Notes: generated by a model from the letters alone, not told the origin. DNA of 64,000 nucleotides from Anaerolineae bacterium (GCA_022842885.1 JALHOR010000017.1:1-64000); one strand, 5' to 3'; shown: positions 25,983 to 35,392, counted from the first letter of the stretch. Made by a program: numbers and translations.

Positions 25983-27239
25983 CTAATCTCCTGTTATAGT
26001 GGGTATATTCCAAACTTTAAGAATGTGATCCCACCAGGTCAATAATTTACTACCGTCTTTATGAAGCTTGAAACCAGTCCTCACAGGGAATCTAGCATCT
26101 ACAGTAGATAAATAAAATAATTGTTGATTTTGATCTACATCCCAGATAACTACATTATAAGAATAATTGAGAATCAATTGGTTAAAGCCCTCTCGCCAAC
26201 TCATAAAATACACTGTTTGCTGTAAGGGCGCTATAGATATGATTTTGCTTAATTTTATGTCCCAAACAAAACTCGATTCAAGACAATCATTCTGACAATC
26301 AAGTGGCATGGTAAATGCTAATGCTAGATAAGTACCCGTTGAATTCCACGCGACTCGCCTGATTCTTATATCATCAAATTGCCCATTACTGATTAATACT
26401 TGATCGATAGTATTATAAATATAGAATCCATTCTGAGAGTTTGAAAAAACGATTGATCCATCCACAGACCAGCTAACGGGGTATTCATAAGACGAAATGG
26501 CAAATAATTTTTCCTGTGTGTCAATATTCCAGATAGTGAGTTCATCCGCCTCTACGAGAATACGATTATCTTGCTGATTAGTATGATATCGTTTAATCTC
26601 TCCACCGGGCGTAAATTCTGTTAGTAACTCGCCGGAAGTAGAATCATAGATGTGAATTTTTCTATATGTTTGATCAACAGCAATAATCTGTGCCTCATCT
26701 GTACTCCAACTCCCGTAATTACTGGCAAATTCCAATAATTCCTGCTCTGTTCCAACATCCCAAAGATTTAAGGTGTTAGTATGATAATCGCTCCATAAAA
26801 GTTTTTCACTACTACCACTCCATAGCACATCAAAGGGTTCGATATTTGATATTTCGAACAGAAGTTCAAAGTCTTCTGTCGAGAATATACGCAAGAAACC
26901 TAATTCTGACCCTAGCGATGACCAGACCACAATCCACCTACTATTAGGTGAAAATGCAAACTGGATATATTCACCTTTGCCAAGATTGGCAATAAGTCTC
27001 CCTGAATTTGTATCAAAAACCTGCACAAAGACAGTTCGCGGGGATGCTTGGAACTCTTCTACTACTGCTACAAGGCAGGTTGCATCAGGGCACCACTCAA
27101 CCGGACCAAAAAGATTGCCTATTTCAATTTCAATCGAAGAAGAAGGATATAACACTTGTGGAATTTGTTGTTGAGCAAGGCTGGTGGGAATGTAAAAAAG
27201 CAATATCCAATTAAAGAGATAACGGCTTATCTTGCTCAT
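25983..27239 (-). CDS. Secreted WD40-like beta-propeller protein
   Basis: The start is the ATG at 27239 (MSKISRYLFNWILLFYIPTSLAQ), which gives a clean signal peptide and does not overlap the upstream DUF503 gene; a longer frame to 27326 would. The 418-residue product has about six repeated blades with WD-like ends (LNLWDVGTEQ, LTIWNIDTQE, VVIWDVDQNQ, LKVWNIPTIT). It probably acts as an extracellular scaffold. The base composition is plainly more A+T-rich than the neighbours, which suggests acquisition from elsewhere. It follows the DUF503 gene by 49 bases. Confidence 0.8.
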   Translation of the reverse strand: MSKISRYLFNWILLFYIPTSLAQQQIPQVLYPSSSIEIEIGNLFGPVEWCPDATCLVAVVEEFQASPRTVFVQVFDTNSGRLIANLGKGEYIQFAFSPNSRWIVVWSSLGSELGFLRIFSTEDFELLFEISNIEPFDVLWSGSSEKLLWSDYHTNTLNLWDVGTEQELLEFASNYGSWSTDEAQIIAVDQTYRKIHIYDSTSGELLTEFTPGGEIKRYHTNQQDNRILVEADELTIWNIDTQEKLFAISSYEYPVSWSVDGSIVFSNSQNGFYIYNTIDQVLISNGQFDDIRIRRVAWNSTGTYLALAFTMPLDCQNDCLESSFVWDIKLSKIISIAPLQQTVYFMSWREGFNQLILNYSYNVVIWDVDQNQQLFYLSTVDARFPVRTGFKLHKDGSKLLTWWDHILKVWNIPTITGD

Positions 27240-27288
27240 ACAACATCTACCCTTATAAAGTCTATCCCACCACTTTAGCGCGTTTTTC

Positions 27289-27582
27289 TCACAACACTTC
27301 CGTGTTATGCCGCGTGATGATGGCATCAGGAAAATGTTCTTCTAGCCATTGCATCACCGTTTGCAGCATTTGCCGTGTATGCGGAGCAGAATTGCTCACG
27401 GAAGCGACAGCGATTTTTGCCGATTGCCACTTATCCAAGTGTGCCACTTCCGCCGCAGACACATTAAACGTATTGCGAATCCGCGCCAACATGGATTTGA
27501 TGATGCCGCGTTTTTCCTTGAGCGATGTCACGCCCGGTAAATACAATTCAATTTCACACAGTCCTACAATCGTATCCGACAT
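27289..27582 (-). CDS. ylxP: DUF503 (YlxP-like) protein
   Basis: The 97-residue protein has the DUF503 pattern: GLCEIELYLPGVTSLKEKR, IIKSMLARIRNTFNVSAAEV, IAVASVSNSAPHTRQMLQ. Length is normal. In many bacteria this gene sits near infB and rbfA and is probably RNA- or ribosome-related, but its function is not settled. Here it is separated from those genes. Confidence 0.9.
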   Translation of the reverse strand: MSDTIVGLCEIELYLPGVTSLKEKRGIIKSMLARIRNTFNVSAAEVAHLDKWQSAKIAVASVSNSAPHTRQMLQTVMQWLEEHFPDAIITRHNTEVL

Positions 27583-27651
27583 GCTTGTTTCAGGCAGAAA
27601 GACTATTTGGCTTGAAATTGGTTAGAATGATGCTGCCAGTACCATCATCTT

Positions 27652-27680
27652 TTGTGTAAGATTTTACCTTGAGTTATAAT
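27652..27680 (+). promoter_or_regulatory. Promoter for the LysM-DUF192-LysM/M23 operon
   Basis: TTGTGT (27652-27657) and a perfect TATAAT (27675-27680) are 17 bases apart. The start codon at 27786 leaves an untranslated leader of about 100 bases. Confidence 0.6.
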
Positions 27681-27785
27681 CCCTGTCAGGATGCAACCCA
27701 TGAACAACCAACCTAAGACTGATTTGTCATGTTGAAAAATCACACTATACTTAACGTAAATTCATACCACCATCAGGAGTTTGTT

Positions 27786-29525
27786 ATGAGGAATCCCGCA
27801 GGCATAACACGGCGACTACTGCGCCTCCTTCCGGTCTTGTTATTGCTGGTCGCGGGGAATGTCCTGGCACAGACCGGGCAAAACCTGTTGACCAATCCCG
27901 GTTTTGAGACTGGCTTTGTAACGGTGGCGGGTGAGCAACCGCGCTCTGTGGCGAATGGCTGGACGCCTTGGAACGCTGCCCGTACCGCCAGTATGCCCTC
28001 TTTCCAGAATGCCCAGCCCAAATATATCGCGGCTTCGGCGGCAAACGCCCAAAACATTGTGCCGCGTGTTCGGTCTGGGAATGATGCCCAAATTTATTAT
28101 TCGTTTTTCGAGACGCATGATGGCGGGGTTTATCAACAGGTGAGTGGTATCACGCCCGGCACTGAGCTTCGCTTCAGCATTTACGCTCATGTGTGGTCTT
28201 CCACGTTTGAAGATTTCGCTGTGAGCGAGGAACCCGGCGATGTGGCGCTGCGCGTGGGGATTGACCCGACAGGTGGCACGGACGGCTTGAGCAGCAACGT
28301 CGTCTATACCGAAGCCGCCATTTTTTATGATACCTATCGCCAATATTCAATTATTGCCACTGCCCAAAGCAGCACGGTGACGGTGTTTGTGCGTTCAACC
28401 GTCGGTGATGCGGTGTGGAACAGCTATGTGTATTTGGATGACGCCGAATTGACTTCTACTAGCGGCGGCGGCACTCAACCCACTGCGACCACCGTGCCGC
28501 CGACAGCGACAACCGCTGCGCCGACGGCAACCACTGTGCCACCCACTGCGACCACCGGTTCAGTAGCAGCAACCGCCACGACGGTGCCACCGACAGCGAC
28601 AACCGGCTCAGTGGCAGCGACAGCCACCACTAGCAGCGGCAGTACCGACTCAACGCCCACTCGTGAGGGCAGCAGCGGTGGTGTTCCAACCGCAACTTCT
28701 TTCCAGATTAGCCCCACTGCCACCACCCGTCCGGCAACTGGCGGCAACAATCCGCCCATTTCTGAAGAATTTCCCGGCACTGTTTCGCATGTTGTGCAGT
28801 CGGGGGATACGGTGGGGCGTTTAGCAGTTTTGTACGGCAGTAGCGTTAGCGCCATCATCACTGCGAATGGCTTAGACGAAAATGCCTTGATTCGTACTGG
28901 GCAAAGTTTGGTTATCCCGGTTCGTATTCCCAACCCGGCAACTGAAACACCTTCGCCCACATCCAATGTGCCGCCGATTATTACCGCCACCCCGAATACC
29001 CCGCCGGCAACAGGTGGACCCACAGGAACAACGGCGTATGTGGTGCAGCCCGGCGATACGCTCTCAACGATTGCTCGCCGCTTTAACACGACGATTGATG
29101 CTCTGATTCAGTTGAATGGCATTGCCAATCCGAATCGTATTTTTGCTGGACAACGTTTGAATGTGCCAGCGCCGAACACAGGTGGACCCGGGACTGTGCC
29201 AACATCACCGCCCGTTGTGTTAACATCGCCCCCGGTGGTTGTCACATCCCCGCCCGTTGTGGTGACATCGCCGCCCATTGTGGTCACATTACCGCCGGTC
29301 ATTATCACATCGCCGCCGTTGGTGATTACTGCCACGCAGCGCCCGAATGTGGTCACGGCAACGCCTATCCCGCCGTCGCGCCCCACGACTTATACGGTAC
29401 AGCCGGGCGATAATTTGTATCGGATTTCGTTACGTTTTGGGGTGAGCATGGTGGCATTGGCGCAGGCGAACAACATCACCAATTATAATTTTGTCTTCAC
29501 GGGACAGGTGTTGACGATTCCGTAA
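27786..29525 (+). CDS. Secreted protein with CBM-like N-domain and three LysM domains
   Basis: The 579-residue protein starts at the ATG at 27786, with CAGGAG seven bases upstream. A signal peptide (RLLPVLLLLVAGNVLA) is followed by a carbohydrate-binding-like domain at about 30-225 (NLLTNPGFETGF, GVYQQVSGITPGTELRFSIY), a Thr/Ala/Pro-repeat linker (about 230-330), LysM 1 (VSHVVQSGDTVGRLAVLYG), LysM 2 (TAYVVQPGDTLSTIARRF), a second TSPPVVV-repeat linker and LysM 3 (TTYTVQPGDNLYRISLRF) at the end. LysM modules bind peptidoglycan or other N-acetylglucosamine polymers, so it probably sits on the cell surface. It overlaps the DUF192 gene by TAATG. Confidence 0.92.
   Translation: MRNPAGITRRLLRLLPVLLLLVAGNVLAQTGQNLLTNPGFETGFVTVAGEQPRSVANGWTPWNAARTASMPSFQNAQPKYIAASAANAQNIVPRVRSGNDAQIYYSFFETHDGGVYQQVSGITPGTELRFSIYAHVWSSTFEDFAVSEEPGDVALRVGIDPTGGTDGLSSNVVYTEAAIFYDTYRQYSIIATAQSSTVTVFVRSTVGDAVWNSYVYLDDAELTSTSGGGTQPTATTVPPTATTAAPTATTVPPTATTGSVAATATTVPPTATTGSVAATATTSSGSTDSTPTREGSSGGVPTATSFQISPTATTRPATGGNNPPISEEFPGTVSHVVQSGDTVGRLAVLYGSSVSAIITANGLDENALIRTGQSLVIPVRIPNPATETPSPTSNVPPIITATPNTPPATGGPTGTTAYVVQPGDTLSTIARRFNTTIDALIQLNGIANPNRIFAGQRLNVPAPNTGGPGTVPTSPPVVLTSPPVVVTSPPVVVTSPPIVVTLPPVIITSPPLVITATQRPNVVTATPIPPSRPTTYTVQPGDNLYRISLRFGVSMVALAQANNITNYNFVFTGQVLTIP
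28479..28640 (+). repeat. In-gene Thr/Ala/Pro codon repeats (first LysM linker)
   Basis: Repeated units coding for TATTVPPTATT and TTGSVAATATT form the linker before LysM 1. Copies differ at third positions, so this is an old, coding repeat. Confidence 0.8.
29201..29330 (+). repeat. In-gene TSPPVVV codon repeats (second LysM linker)
   Basis: About six imperfect 21-base units code for TSPPVVV-type heptads between LysM 2 and LysM 3. Such a stiff Pro/Val linker probably spaces the LysM modules. Copy number may vary among strains. Confidence 0.8.
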
Positions 29526-29899
29526 TGAGTGCTTATCGCCAAATCAACAACTCCCGTACTGGAAAAATCGTGCTGGCACGCGCAAAATGGTGTGCCAGCG
29601 CCTTTTGTCGTTTTCGCGGCTTACAATTACAGGGAACTGCCGCCCGCGATGCCGGGTTAATTTTCGTCAATAGCAGCGAGAGTCGGTCTGAATCTGCCAT
29701 CCACATGTTTTTTGTTTTCATGGATATTTCGGTGATATGGCTCGATTCGGCGGGAAAAATTGTAGATAAAACGCTGGCAAAACCTTGGCGTCCCTATTAT
29801 GCTCCTCAGTCAAAGGCGCGATATTTCATCGAAGCCCACCCCGATATTTTGGGGACAGTTGAAATCGGCGATGTTTTGACATTTGAGGATGTCCCTTGA
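29525..29899 (+). CDS. DUF192-family protein
   Basis: The 124-residue protein fits DUF192: LARAKWCASAFCRFRGLQLQ, GLIFVNSSESR, IHMFFVFMDISVIWLDSAGKIVD, PWRPYYAPQSKARYFIE and GDVLTFE. There is no signal peptide, unlike many exported DUF192 proteins. Function of the family is unknown. Its ATG overlaps the stop of the LysM gene and its stop overlaps the TTG start of the LysM/M23 gene, so it is tightly coupled to two cell-wall genes. Confidence 0.85.
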   Translation: MSAYRQINNSRTGKIVLARAKWCASAFCRFRGLQLQGTAARDAGLIFVNSSESRSESAIHMFFVFMDISVIWLDSAGKIVDKTLAKPWRPYYAPQSKARYFIEAHPDILGTVEIGDVLTFEDVP

Positions 29900-31221
29900 A
29901 ATTACGTTTGTTTGCTTTGTTATGGCTTGGGGTGGGGTTGTGTTGGCAATTGCCCACTGTATCCGCGCAAACACCTACCCCTCTCCCGGAAACACTGCCT
30001 GCCGGATTGACGATTCATGTGGTGCAGCGCGATGAAAATTTATTTCGGATTGCACTGCGCTATAGCACAACCCCAGAATACTTAGCACAACTCAATGGCA
30101 TTTCCAATGTGACGATGATTCAAGTGGGGCAGCGGTTGCTTGTACCCGCAGGGGATGCTGCCGCGTTACCTTTCGCAACCCCAACACTTGCGCCGACCTT
30201 AGCAGCCTCGGATACCAATGCCAATCTGAGCGCCGCACCCACTTTTGGTATTCATACCGTCGCCGCCGGAGAAACCCTGTTTAGCATCGCCCAACAATAT
30301 CGCTTAACGGTCAATGATTTGACTGCTGCTAATAATTTGGTGGATGCAACCCTTATTTTTGCCGGGCAGCAATTATTTATTCCGGGGTCTGCCGCCACCG
30401 AGATTCCCGAAGTATTGCCCGCGCCACTGACGGAAATCACCATCAAGCCATTGATTTTTACGGAAGGTGAAACAGGCAGCATTCGGCTCATAACCGCAAC
30501 CAGCGTCACCATCACCGGAAAATTTTTGGGTCAAGAATTGCCTATCATTGCCGAAGCCAATAATACGCAGCACAGCCTGTTGGTGGGTATCCCAATTTAC
30601 ACCGAAACCGGAATTTATCCGGCAGAATTTGTGATTACGGTTGCGGATGGTACAAAAACGAATTATACGCTCAATATTCGTGTTGCTGGCGGAGCTTATA
30701 CTTCTCAATCGTTGACGATTAGCGACGAATTAGCCCCCTTGCTCTCGCAAGCGCCGCAAGATTATGAATTGGGGTTGTTGCAGCGATTGACCAGCAGTTT
30801 TACGCCGGAGCGTTATTTTACTGGTGCGTTTGGTTTGCCGGCGGCTGCCCCCATGAATTCACCATTTGGCACGCGCCGGTCTTATAATGGCGGTATCTAC
30901 ACCGGGTATCACACCGGGGCTGACTTTGCCAGTGCGCCGGGGTCGCCTATTTTGGCAGTTGCCCCCGGCAAAGTGGTCTTGGTAGATTTGCTGAATATTC
31001 GTGGCAATACTGTCGTTCTTGACCATGGTTGGGGTGTTTTTTCGGCATATTCGCATCAATCGCAGCTAAGTGTTCAGTTGGAACAAATGGTGATGACAGG
31101 CGATATTATTGGCATGGCGGGCGCAACGGGGCGCACGACGGGTCCACATTTACATTGGGAAGTATGGGTGAATGGTGTCCCTGTGAATCCGCTGCAATGG
31201 ACACGCGAAATCTTCCCATAA
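29896..31221 (+). CDS. LysM and M23 peptidase protein (cell-wall endopeptidase)
   Basis: A 441-residue protein from a TTG start with GAGGA six bases upstream, overlapping the DUF192 stop. Signal peptide to about residue 24, LysM 1 (IHVVQRDENLFRIALRYS), LysM 2 (IHTVAAGETLFSIAQQYR), an Ig-like domain at about 180-275, and a C-terminal M23 metallopeptidase at about 320-435: YHTGADFA (His, Asp), VLDHGWGVFSAYSHQ and GPHLHWEVWVNG (HxH). All zinc ligands are present, so it should cut peptide cross-links of peptidoglycan or similar polymers outside the cell. Confidence 0.95.
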   Translation: MKLRLFALLWLGVGLCWQLPTVSAQTPTPLPETLPAGLTIHVVQRDENLFRIALRYSTTPEYLAQLNGISNVTMIQVGQRLLVPAGDAAALPFATPTLAPTLAASDTNANLSAAPTFGIHTVAAGETLFSIAQQYRLTVNDLTAANNLVDATLIFAGQQLFIPGSAATEIPEVLPAPLTEITIKPLIFTEGETGSIRLITATSVTITGKFLGQELPIIAEANNTQHSLLVGIPIYTETGIYPAEFVITVADGTKTNYTLNIRVAGGAYTSQSLTISDELAPLLSQAPQDYELGLLQRLTSSFTPERYFTGAFGLPAAAPMNSPFGTRRSYNGGIYTGYHTGADFASAPGSPILAVAPGKVVLVDLLNIRGNTVVLDHGWGVFSAYSHQSQLSVQLEQMVMTGDIIGMAGATGRTTGPHLHWEVWVNGVPVNPLQWTREIFP

Positions 31222-31241
31222 TCGGCATTCTGTATATTATC

Positions 31242-31266
31242 AAGCGCACCATAGTTGTGCGCTTTT
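31242..31266 (+). terminator. Hairpin terminator after the LysM/M23 gene
   Basis: AAGCGCAC and GTGCGCTT pair around a 7-base loop and run into TTTT. It ends the envelope operon, 20 bases past the stop, before the glucosidase gene. Confidence 0.7.
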
Positions 31267-31287
31267 CATTTCATAGGAGACAAGCTG

Positions 31288-33768
31288 ATGCCCGAAAATC
31301 CCGAACTGGAAAATGTTGAGACGCATTGGCATAGCCCAGAGGCAGGACGGGCAATTGCTGAAAATAATGCCATCATTGCTGCATATGATAAACAGTATGG
31401 CACACCCCCAATGGATGATACTCTCGCGTGGCAAACACCCGGCGCAGTGCAATCGTTCCAGAAAACGCCGCAAGGACTGATGGTGCAATGCGAAAATGCC
31501 AATATTGAGTGTGTGTGGCTGACCGCTGATGTGCTGCGCGTGCGCGTCACACATCATGGCAAATCCTTGCCGGATGCACCATTTTCATACGCCGTTGTGA
31601 AAACGGATTGGACACCTGTGGAGCTCTATGTGGCGGAAAGCCGTGAAGCGATTACGGTTCACATCGAAAATTATGTGTATGTGATTCATAAATTGGCTTT
31701 CGCGCTGGAACTGCGTAGCGAAGATGACCATGTTTTATATCAAGATTCAGCAGGCATCGGCTGGCGCAGTGACGGTGCATCGCATTTGAGTTTATCTTTG
31801 GCGGCTGATGAAGCGAGTTACGGCACGGGGGAACGGGCTTTCCCATTAAATTTGCGCGGCAGAAAATTATCGCTCTGGAATAAAGATGCTGGCAATTACA
31901 CCTATGGCTTTGAACCCATAAATTACTGCGTGCCATTTTATTTAGAGGTTCATCGCAACGGCTTGTATGGTGTTTTCTGGGATAATCCCGCACGGGGCAG
32001 CGTGGATATAGGGGCGACACACGCTGATGAAATTGTTTTTACCAGCGAAACGGGCGACATTACCTATTATTTGTTTGCCGGCACAACGGTAAATCAAATT
32101 TTAGGGCGCTATACAGAACTCACCGGACGAATGCTGCTGCCACCGCTGTGGGCATTGGGCTATCATCAGGCGCGTTATAGCTATTTCCCTGCGGAAGATG
32201 TCCTCAATACTGCCCGTCAATTTCGGGAACGCCACATTCCCTGTGATGCGATTTATCTGGATATTCATTACATGGATGGATACCGTATTTTCACTTGGGA
32301 TAAAGAGGGGTTCCCAGACTTTGCCGGAACAATCGCTGAATTGCACGCGATGGGCTTTAAAGTGGTGGCAATTTTAGACCCCGGTGTCAAAGTAGACCCG
32401 AATTACGCTGTCTATCAATCTGGTATTGAACACGATGTGTTTGTTAAATATCCCGATGGCAAAATTGCAGCAGGCGTTGTGTGGCCCGGTTTATGCCATT
32501 TGCCGGATTTTACATCTCCCACTGTGCGCGACTGGTGGGCGAAACATGTAGAAACGCTGTTGGCAACAGGCTTGGACGGCTTATGGAATGATATGAATGA
32601 GCCACTATATTTCAGCGCGAGTGACGCTATAGACCCGCCTGATTATTTGCAGCACGCTAACGAAGGACATGGCGGCAGTCATCGCGCATTGCACAATATT
32701 TATGGGATGCAAATGGCACGCGCCACCTATACCGCACTCGAAAAACAGCGGTCTGGATTGCGCCAACTGAATATTACCCGTTCTGGGTACGCCGGAACAC
32801 AGCGCCTCGCGTCATCGTGGACAGGCGATAATCGGTCAAATTGGGATGGTTTACGCCTGAGTTTGAGCATGGTCATCAATATGGCGCTGTCTGGGCAATC
32901 GTTCACGGGTCCGGATATTGGTGGCTTCGCGCAAGATGCCACAGGCGAACTCGTTGCCCGTTGGACACAAGCCGGGGTGTTATTCCCATTTTTTCGTAAT
33001 CACAGTGCCGTAGATACAGTGCGGCAAGACCCGTGGCAATTTGGCGAACCGTATGAATCAATTTGCCGTGCTGCGATTGAACTGCGTTATCAACTGCTGC
33101 CCTATCTGTATAGTATCTTTGCCGAATGCCATTTTTATGGGTATCCCATTATTCGCCCGCTGTGGATGGCAGAACCGGAAAATCCGCAGCTTCGTAGCAT
33201 TGACGATTGTTATCTCGTGGGTGATTCGGTGTTGGTTGCGCCGATTCTCTATGAATTTGCGCTGCGCCGCACTGTGTATTTGCCAGCGGGGGATTGGTAC
33301 GATTTCTGGACAAATGACCGTTACACAGGTGGGCAAATGATTAGCATTGAAGCGCCGCTAGACCGGGTGCCGCTATTCATCAAATCTGGTATGGCGCTGC
33401 CTATGTTCCCGGTGATGCAATCCACCAGCGAAAAACCGGTTGAAAAACTCATTTTGCGAATTTATACCGATTCGGGCGAAACTCGCCTTTATGAAGATGC
33501 AGGCGAAGGCTTGGCATATCAACACGGTGATTATCGTTGGATGCACATCGTCTGCACCGAAACTGCCAACACGATGACCATTGAACGCGATATAGAAGGC
33601 AGCTATCAGCCGACTTATTCACACATTGAATTACAGACAGTTGGTTTTCGGACAGCGCCAGTGAGCGTATTGGTAGATGGGCAACCTGCTGAAAAATGGT
33701 CATTCATAGATGGGACGCTGACAGTAACGGTTGGGGAGTTTAATACCGTCTTGATTATCACCGAGTAG
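31288..33768 (+). CDS. Family 31 glycoside hydrolase (alpha-glucosidase or alpha-xylosidase type)
   Basis: The start is the ATG at 31288 with TAGGAGA nine bases upstream; a TTG at 31255 is in the terminator. The 826-residue enzyme has the GH31 N-terminal beta-sandwich, the catalytic barrel with the nucleophile Asp in GLWNDMNEPLYF and the acid-base Asp in SSWTGDNRSNWDGL, and the C-terminal beta domains (YLPAGDWYDFWTNDRYTGG, PLFIKSGMALPMF). No signal peptide, so it is cytoplasmic. It probably releases glucose from alpha-linked oligosaccharides; the exact specificity is unclear. A single-gene unit between two terminators. Confidence 0.93.
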   Translation: MPENPELENVETHWHSPEAGRAIAENNAIIAAYDKQYGTPPMDDTLAWQTPGAVQSFQKTPQGLMVQCENANIECVWLTADVLRVRVTHHGKSLPDAPFSYAVVKTDWTPVELYVAESREAITVHIENYVYVIHKLAFALELRSEDDHVLYQDSAGIGWRSDGASHLSLSLAADEASYGTGERAFPLNLRGRKLSLWNKDAGNYTYGFEPINYCVPFYLEVHRNGLYGVFWDNPARGSVDIGATHADEIVFTSETGDITYYLFAGTTVNQILGRYTELTGRMLLPPLWALGYHQARYSYFPAEDVLNTARQFRERHIPCDAIYLDIHYMDGYRIFTWDKEGFPDFAGTIAELHAMGFKVVAILDPGVKVDPNYAVYQSGIEHDVFVKYPDGKIAAGVVWPGLCHLPDFTSPTVRDWWAKHVETLLATGLDGLWNDMNEPLYFSASDAIDPPDYLQHANEGHGGSHRALHNIYGMQMARATYTALEKQRSGLRQLNITRSGYAGTQRLASSWTGDNRSNWDGLRLSLSMVINMALSGQSFTGPDIGGFAQDATGELVARWTQAGVLFPFFRNHSAVDTVRQDPWQFGEPYESICRAAIELRYQLLPYLYSIFAECHFYGYPIIRPLWMAEPENPQLRSIDDCYLVGDSVLVAPILYEFALRRTVYLPAGDWYDFWTNDRYTGGQMISIEAPLDRVPLFIKSGMALPMFPVMQSTSEKPVEKLILRIYTDSGETRLYEDAGEGLAYQHGDYRWMHIVCTETANTMTIERDIEGSYQPTYSHIELQTVGFRTAPVSVLVDGQPAEKWSFIDGTLTVTVGEFNTVLIITE

Positions 33769-33773
33769 ACAAC

Positions 33774-33801
33774 AAAAAGGGGCATTTTCAGCCCCTTTTT
33801 T
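33774..33801. terminator. Bidirectional terminator between GH31 and the histidine-rich membrane gene
   Basis: AAAAAGGGGC and GCCCCTTTTT pair around ATTTTCA, with T tracts on both strands. It lies between two convergent genes. Confidence 0.88.
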
Positions 33802-33808
33802 GATTCTA

Positions 33809-34987
33809 TTATGCCGTTTGATAGGCTTTATCCAGCGATTCAAAATCGGTGAACAGGAAATGGTCGTGATAATAGTGAATCCACAGGAATGACAAAATTG
33901 CTGTGTAGTAGGCAGTGTCAAAGTGGGCATTCGGGTCAATGCCGGGTTTGACAATCCCCGCAATCACATACACCAGCACAAAAATCACGGCTGACCCACC
34001 GAGCATCAACGTACTCAACAGGTATAAGCCTTTCGAGTCTTTGGTGCGGCGGCTAAAGCGGGCAACCAGCGGCGATTCTTCGTTCAATTTGCCGTATTCT
34101 TGGCGAATTTTGATGATGTAGAACGTGAGTGCCAGATACTGGAAGGAATGCCAAGTATTCAATCCCTGAAACGCAGTGTCAAGATTATCCATTGCCGGGG
34201 CGATGAAGGCAATGACAATCGTGAACAGCATAAACAGCGTCTTGGGAATATTCAGGATACCTTGGCGATATTCGCGCACGGATTTGACGACATAGGCAGT
34301 GAATGCCGTAAAAAACACCCCACTCATGACCACGAAAAACCATGCTTGTTCAAAGAAATCTGGGATAACAGCCCCCAAATCATTTGTGCCAATTTCAAAT
34401 GAGCCATTGGCGATTTTGTATGCCGCAATCGGGAACAGGCACGTCAAAATGACGGCATAATCAATCAAACGGGCGGGCAAACTGACGGCGCTGGTTTTGC
34501 GGACGAAATGATGTTCTTTGTGGTTATACAACTCGACGATGTAGGTAATCTGATGCAGCACATGCAGCGATGCCCAGAAAAAGAAAATCGTCAGCAGCAG
34601 GGTGAGATTCAGAAATGCCAATGAAATGACAATAATCGGAATAATGATGGATGAGCGAATCAGCATCGGATAGCGTTTGGCGAAACTATCATCCAGCCCA
34701 GTCCGCAAGAACGTAGACATCATGTGTGGACCCCCAATGGCAATGGCTACAAAACCATTGACGATATTCCGTGCCACATCATCGACTTGCATGGCTTCTT
34801 CTGGTGTTGCTGTGCTAGGGGTAAACGCCGCCCGTAGCAATAGATAAATGATATAGGGTAGTGGGACGACAACCACACTCAGCGTAATGAATATCAAGTC
34901 CCAACGTTTGTTCCGCAGCCATAGGCTGGATGCCGGTGATGCAGCTATTGATTGTTGTTGTAACGAAGGTGATGCAATTGCAGCCAT
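33809..34987 (-). CDS. Polytopic membrane protein with many conserved-looking histidines, unknown
   Basis: The 392-residue protein starts at the ATG at 34987, with GGGGG upstream; a GTG four codons earlier is the alternative. About nine membrane helices are visible. His residues cluster at helix ends: GGPHMM (near 88), LHVLHQ (142/145), YNHKEHH (156-160), NTWHSFQYL (280) and IHYYHDHF (371-376). This looks like a membrane di-iron or other metal site, as in desaturases and hydroxylases, but the motifs do not match the classic three-box set, and I do not recognise the family. It stands alone between a terminator and a gap of 90 bases. Confidence 0.8.
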   Translation of the reverse strand: MAAIASPSLQQQSIAASPASSLWLRNKRWDLIFITLSVVVVPLPYIIYLLLRAAFTPSTATPEEAMQVDDVARNIVNGFVAIAIGGPHMMSTFLRTGLDDSFAKRYPMLIRSSIIIPIIVISLAFLNLTLLLTIFFFWASLHVLHQITYIVELYNHKEHHFVRKTSAVSLPARLIDYAVILTCLFPIAAYKIANGSFEIGTNDLGAVIPDFFEQAWFFVVMSGVFFTAFTAYVVKSVREYRQGILNIPKTLFMLFTIVIAFIAPAMDNLDTAFQGLNTWHSFQYLALTFYIIKIRQEYGKLNEESPLVARFSRRTKDSKGLYLLSTLMLGGSAVIFVLVYVIAGIVKPGIDPNAHFDTAYYTAILSFLWIHYYHDHFLFTDFESLDKAYQTA

Positions 34988-35074
34988 AATAACCCCCACT
35001 CAATCTCAAGATTTCAATACGGGATACTTGCCAGTATAGCGCAATTTATTTAGCGATGCAAAGTACTTTTGGAC

Positions 35075-35392
35075 TCAATACCCAAACAGGCGGCATAAAT
35101 TGGTTTGTAGCGGTGTGCCACAATTCGGTAAAACCGATGCCAAGAGCAAAACGATAAAACTACAACCGGCACAGCCAAAAATCATGACAAGACAACCACA
35201 CCATGCGATAGGTCCGCCCGTGATAACGCTGATGACAACATCCAAGAGTGTCCCAATGATTTGTATGCCCACCCCCAAAAATTGCATCACAAACCCAATC
35301 ACCCCGCCAAACAATAAAATGCCAATGCAGCACAGCGCCACTGGTAGCAGGGTATTCAGGTCTAAGCCTTGCAACAGGTCATTCAAATTCAT
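35075..35392 (-). CDS. Small membrane protein, unknown
   Basis: The 105-residue protein has three or so hydrophobic segments (LLPVALCCIGILLFGGVIGF, IGTLLDVVISVI, CLVMIFGCAGCSFIVLLLAS) and eight Cys, several within the membrane part. It starts three bases past the stop of the gene upstream, so the two are co-expressed. No family recognised; cysteine content might allow disulfides or lipid modification. Confidence 0.65.
   Translation of the reverse strand: MNLNDLLQGLDLNTLLPVALCCIGILLFGGVIGFVMQFLGVGIQIIGTLLDVVISVITGGPIAWCGCLVMIFGCAGCSFIVLLLASVLPNCGTPLQTNLCRLFGY

Noticed and set aside
28479-29330. Regular short repeats that could be read as a CRISPR array or a minisatellite
   Set aside because: The units keep the reading frame, vary at third codon positions and code for Thr/Pro linkers between LysM domains; no constant repeat with unique spacers is present.
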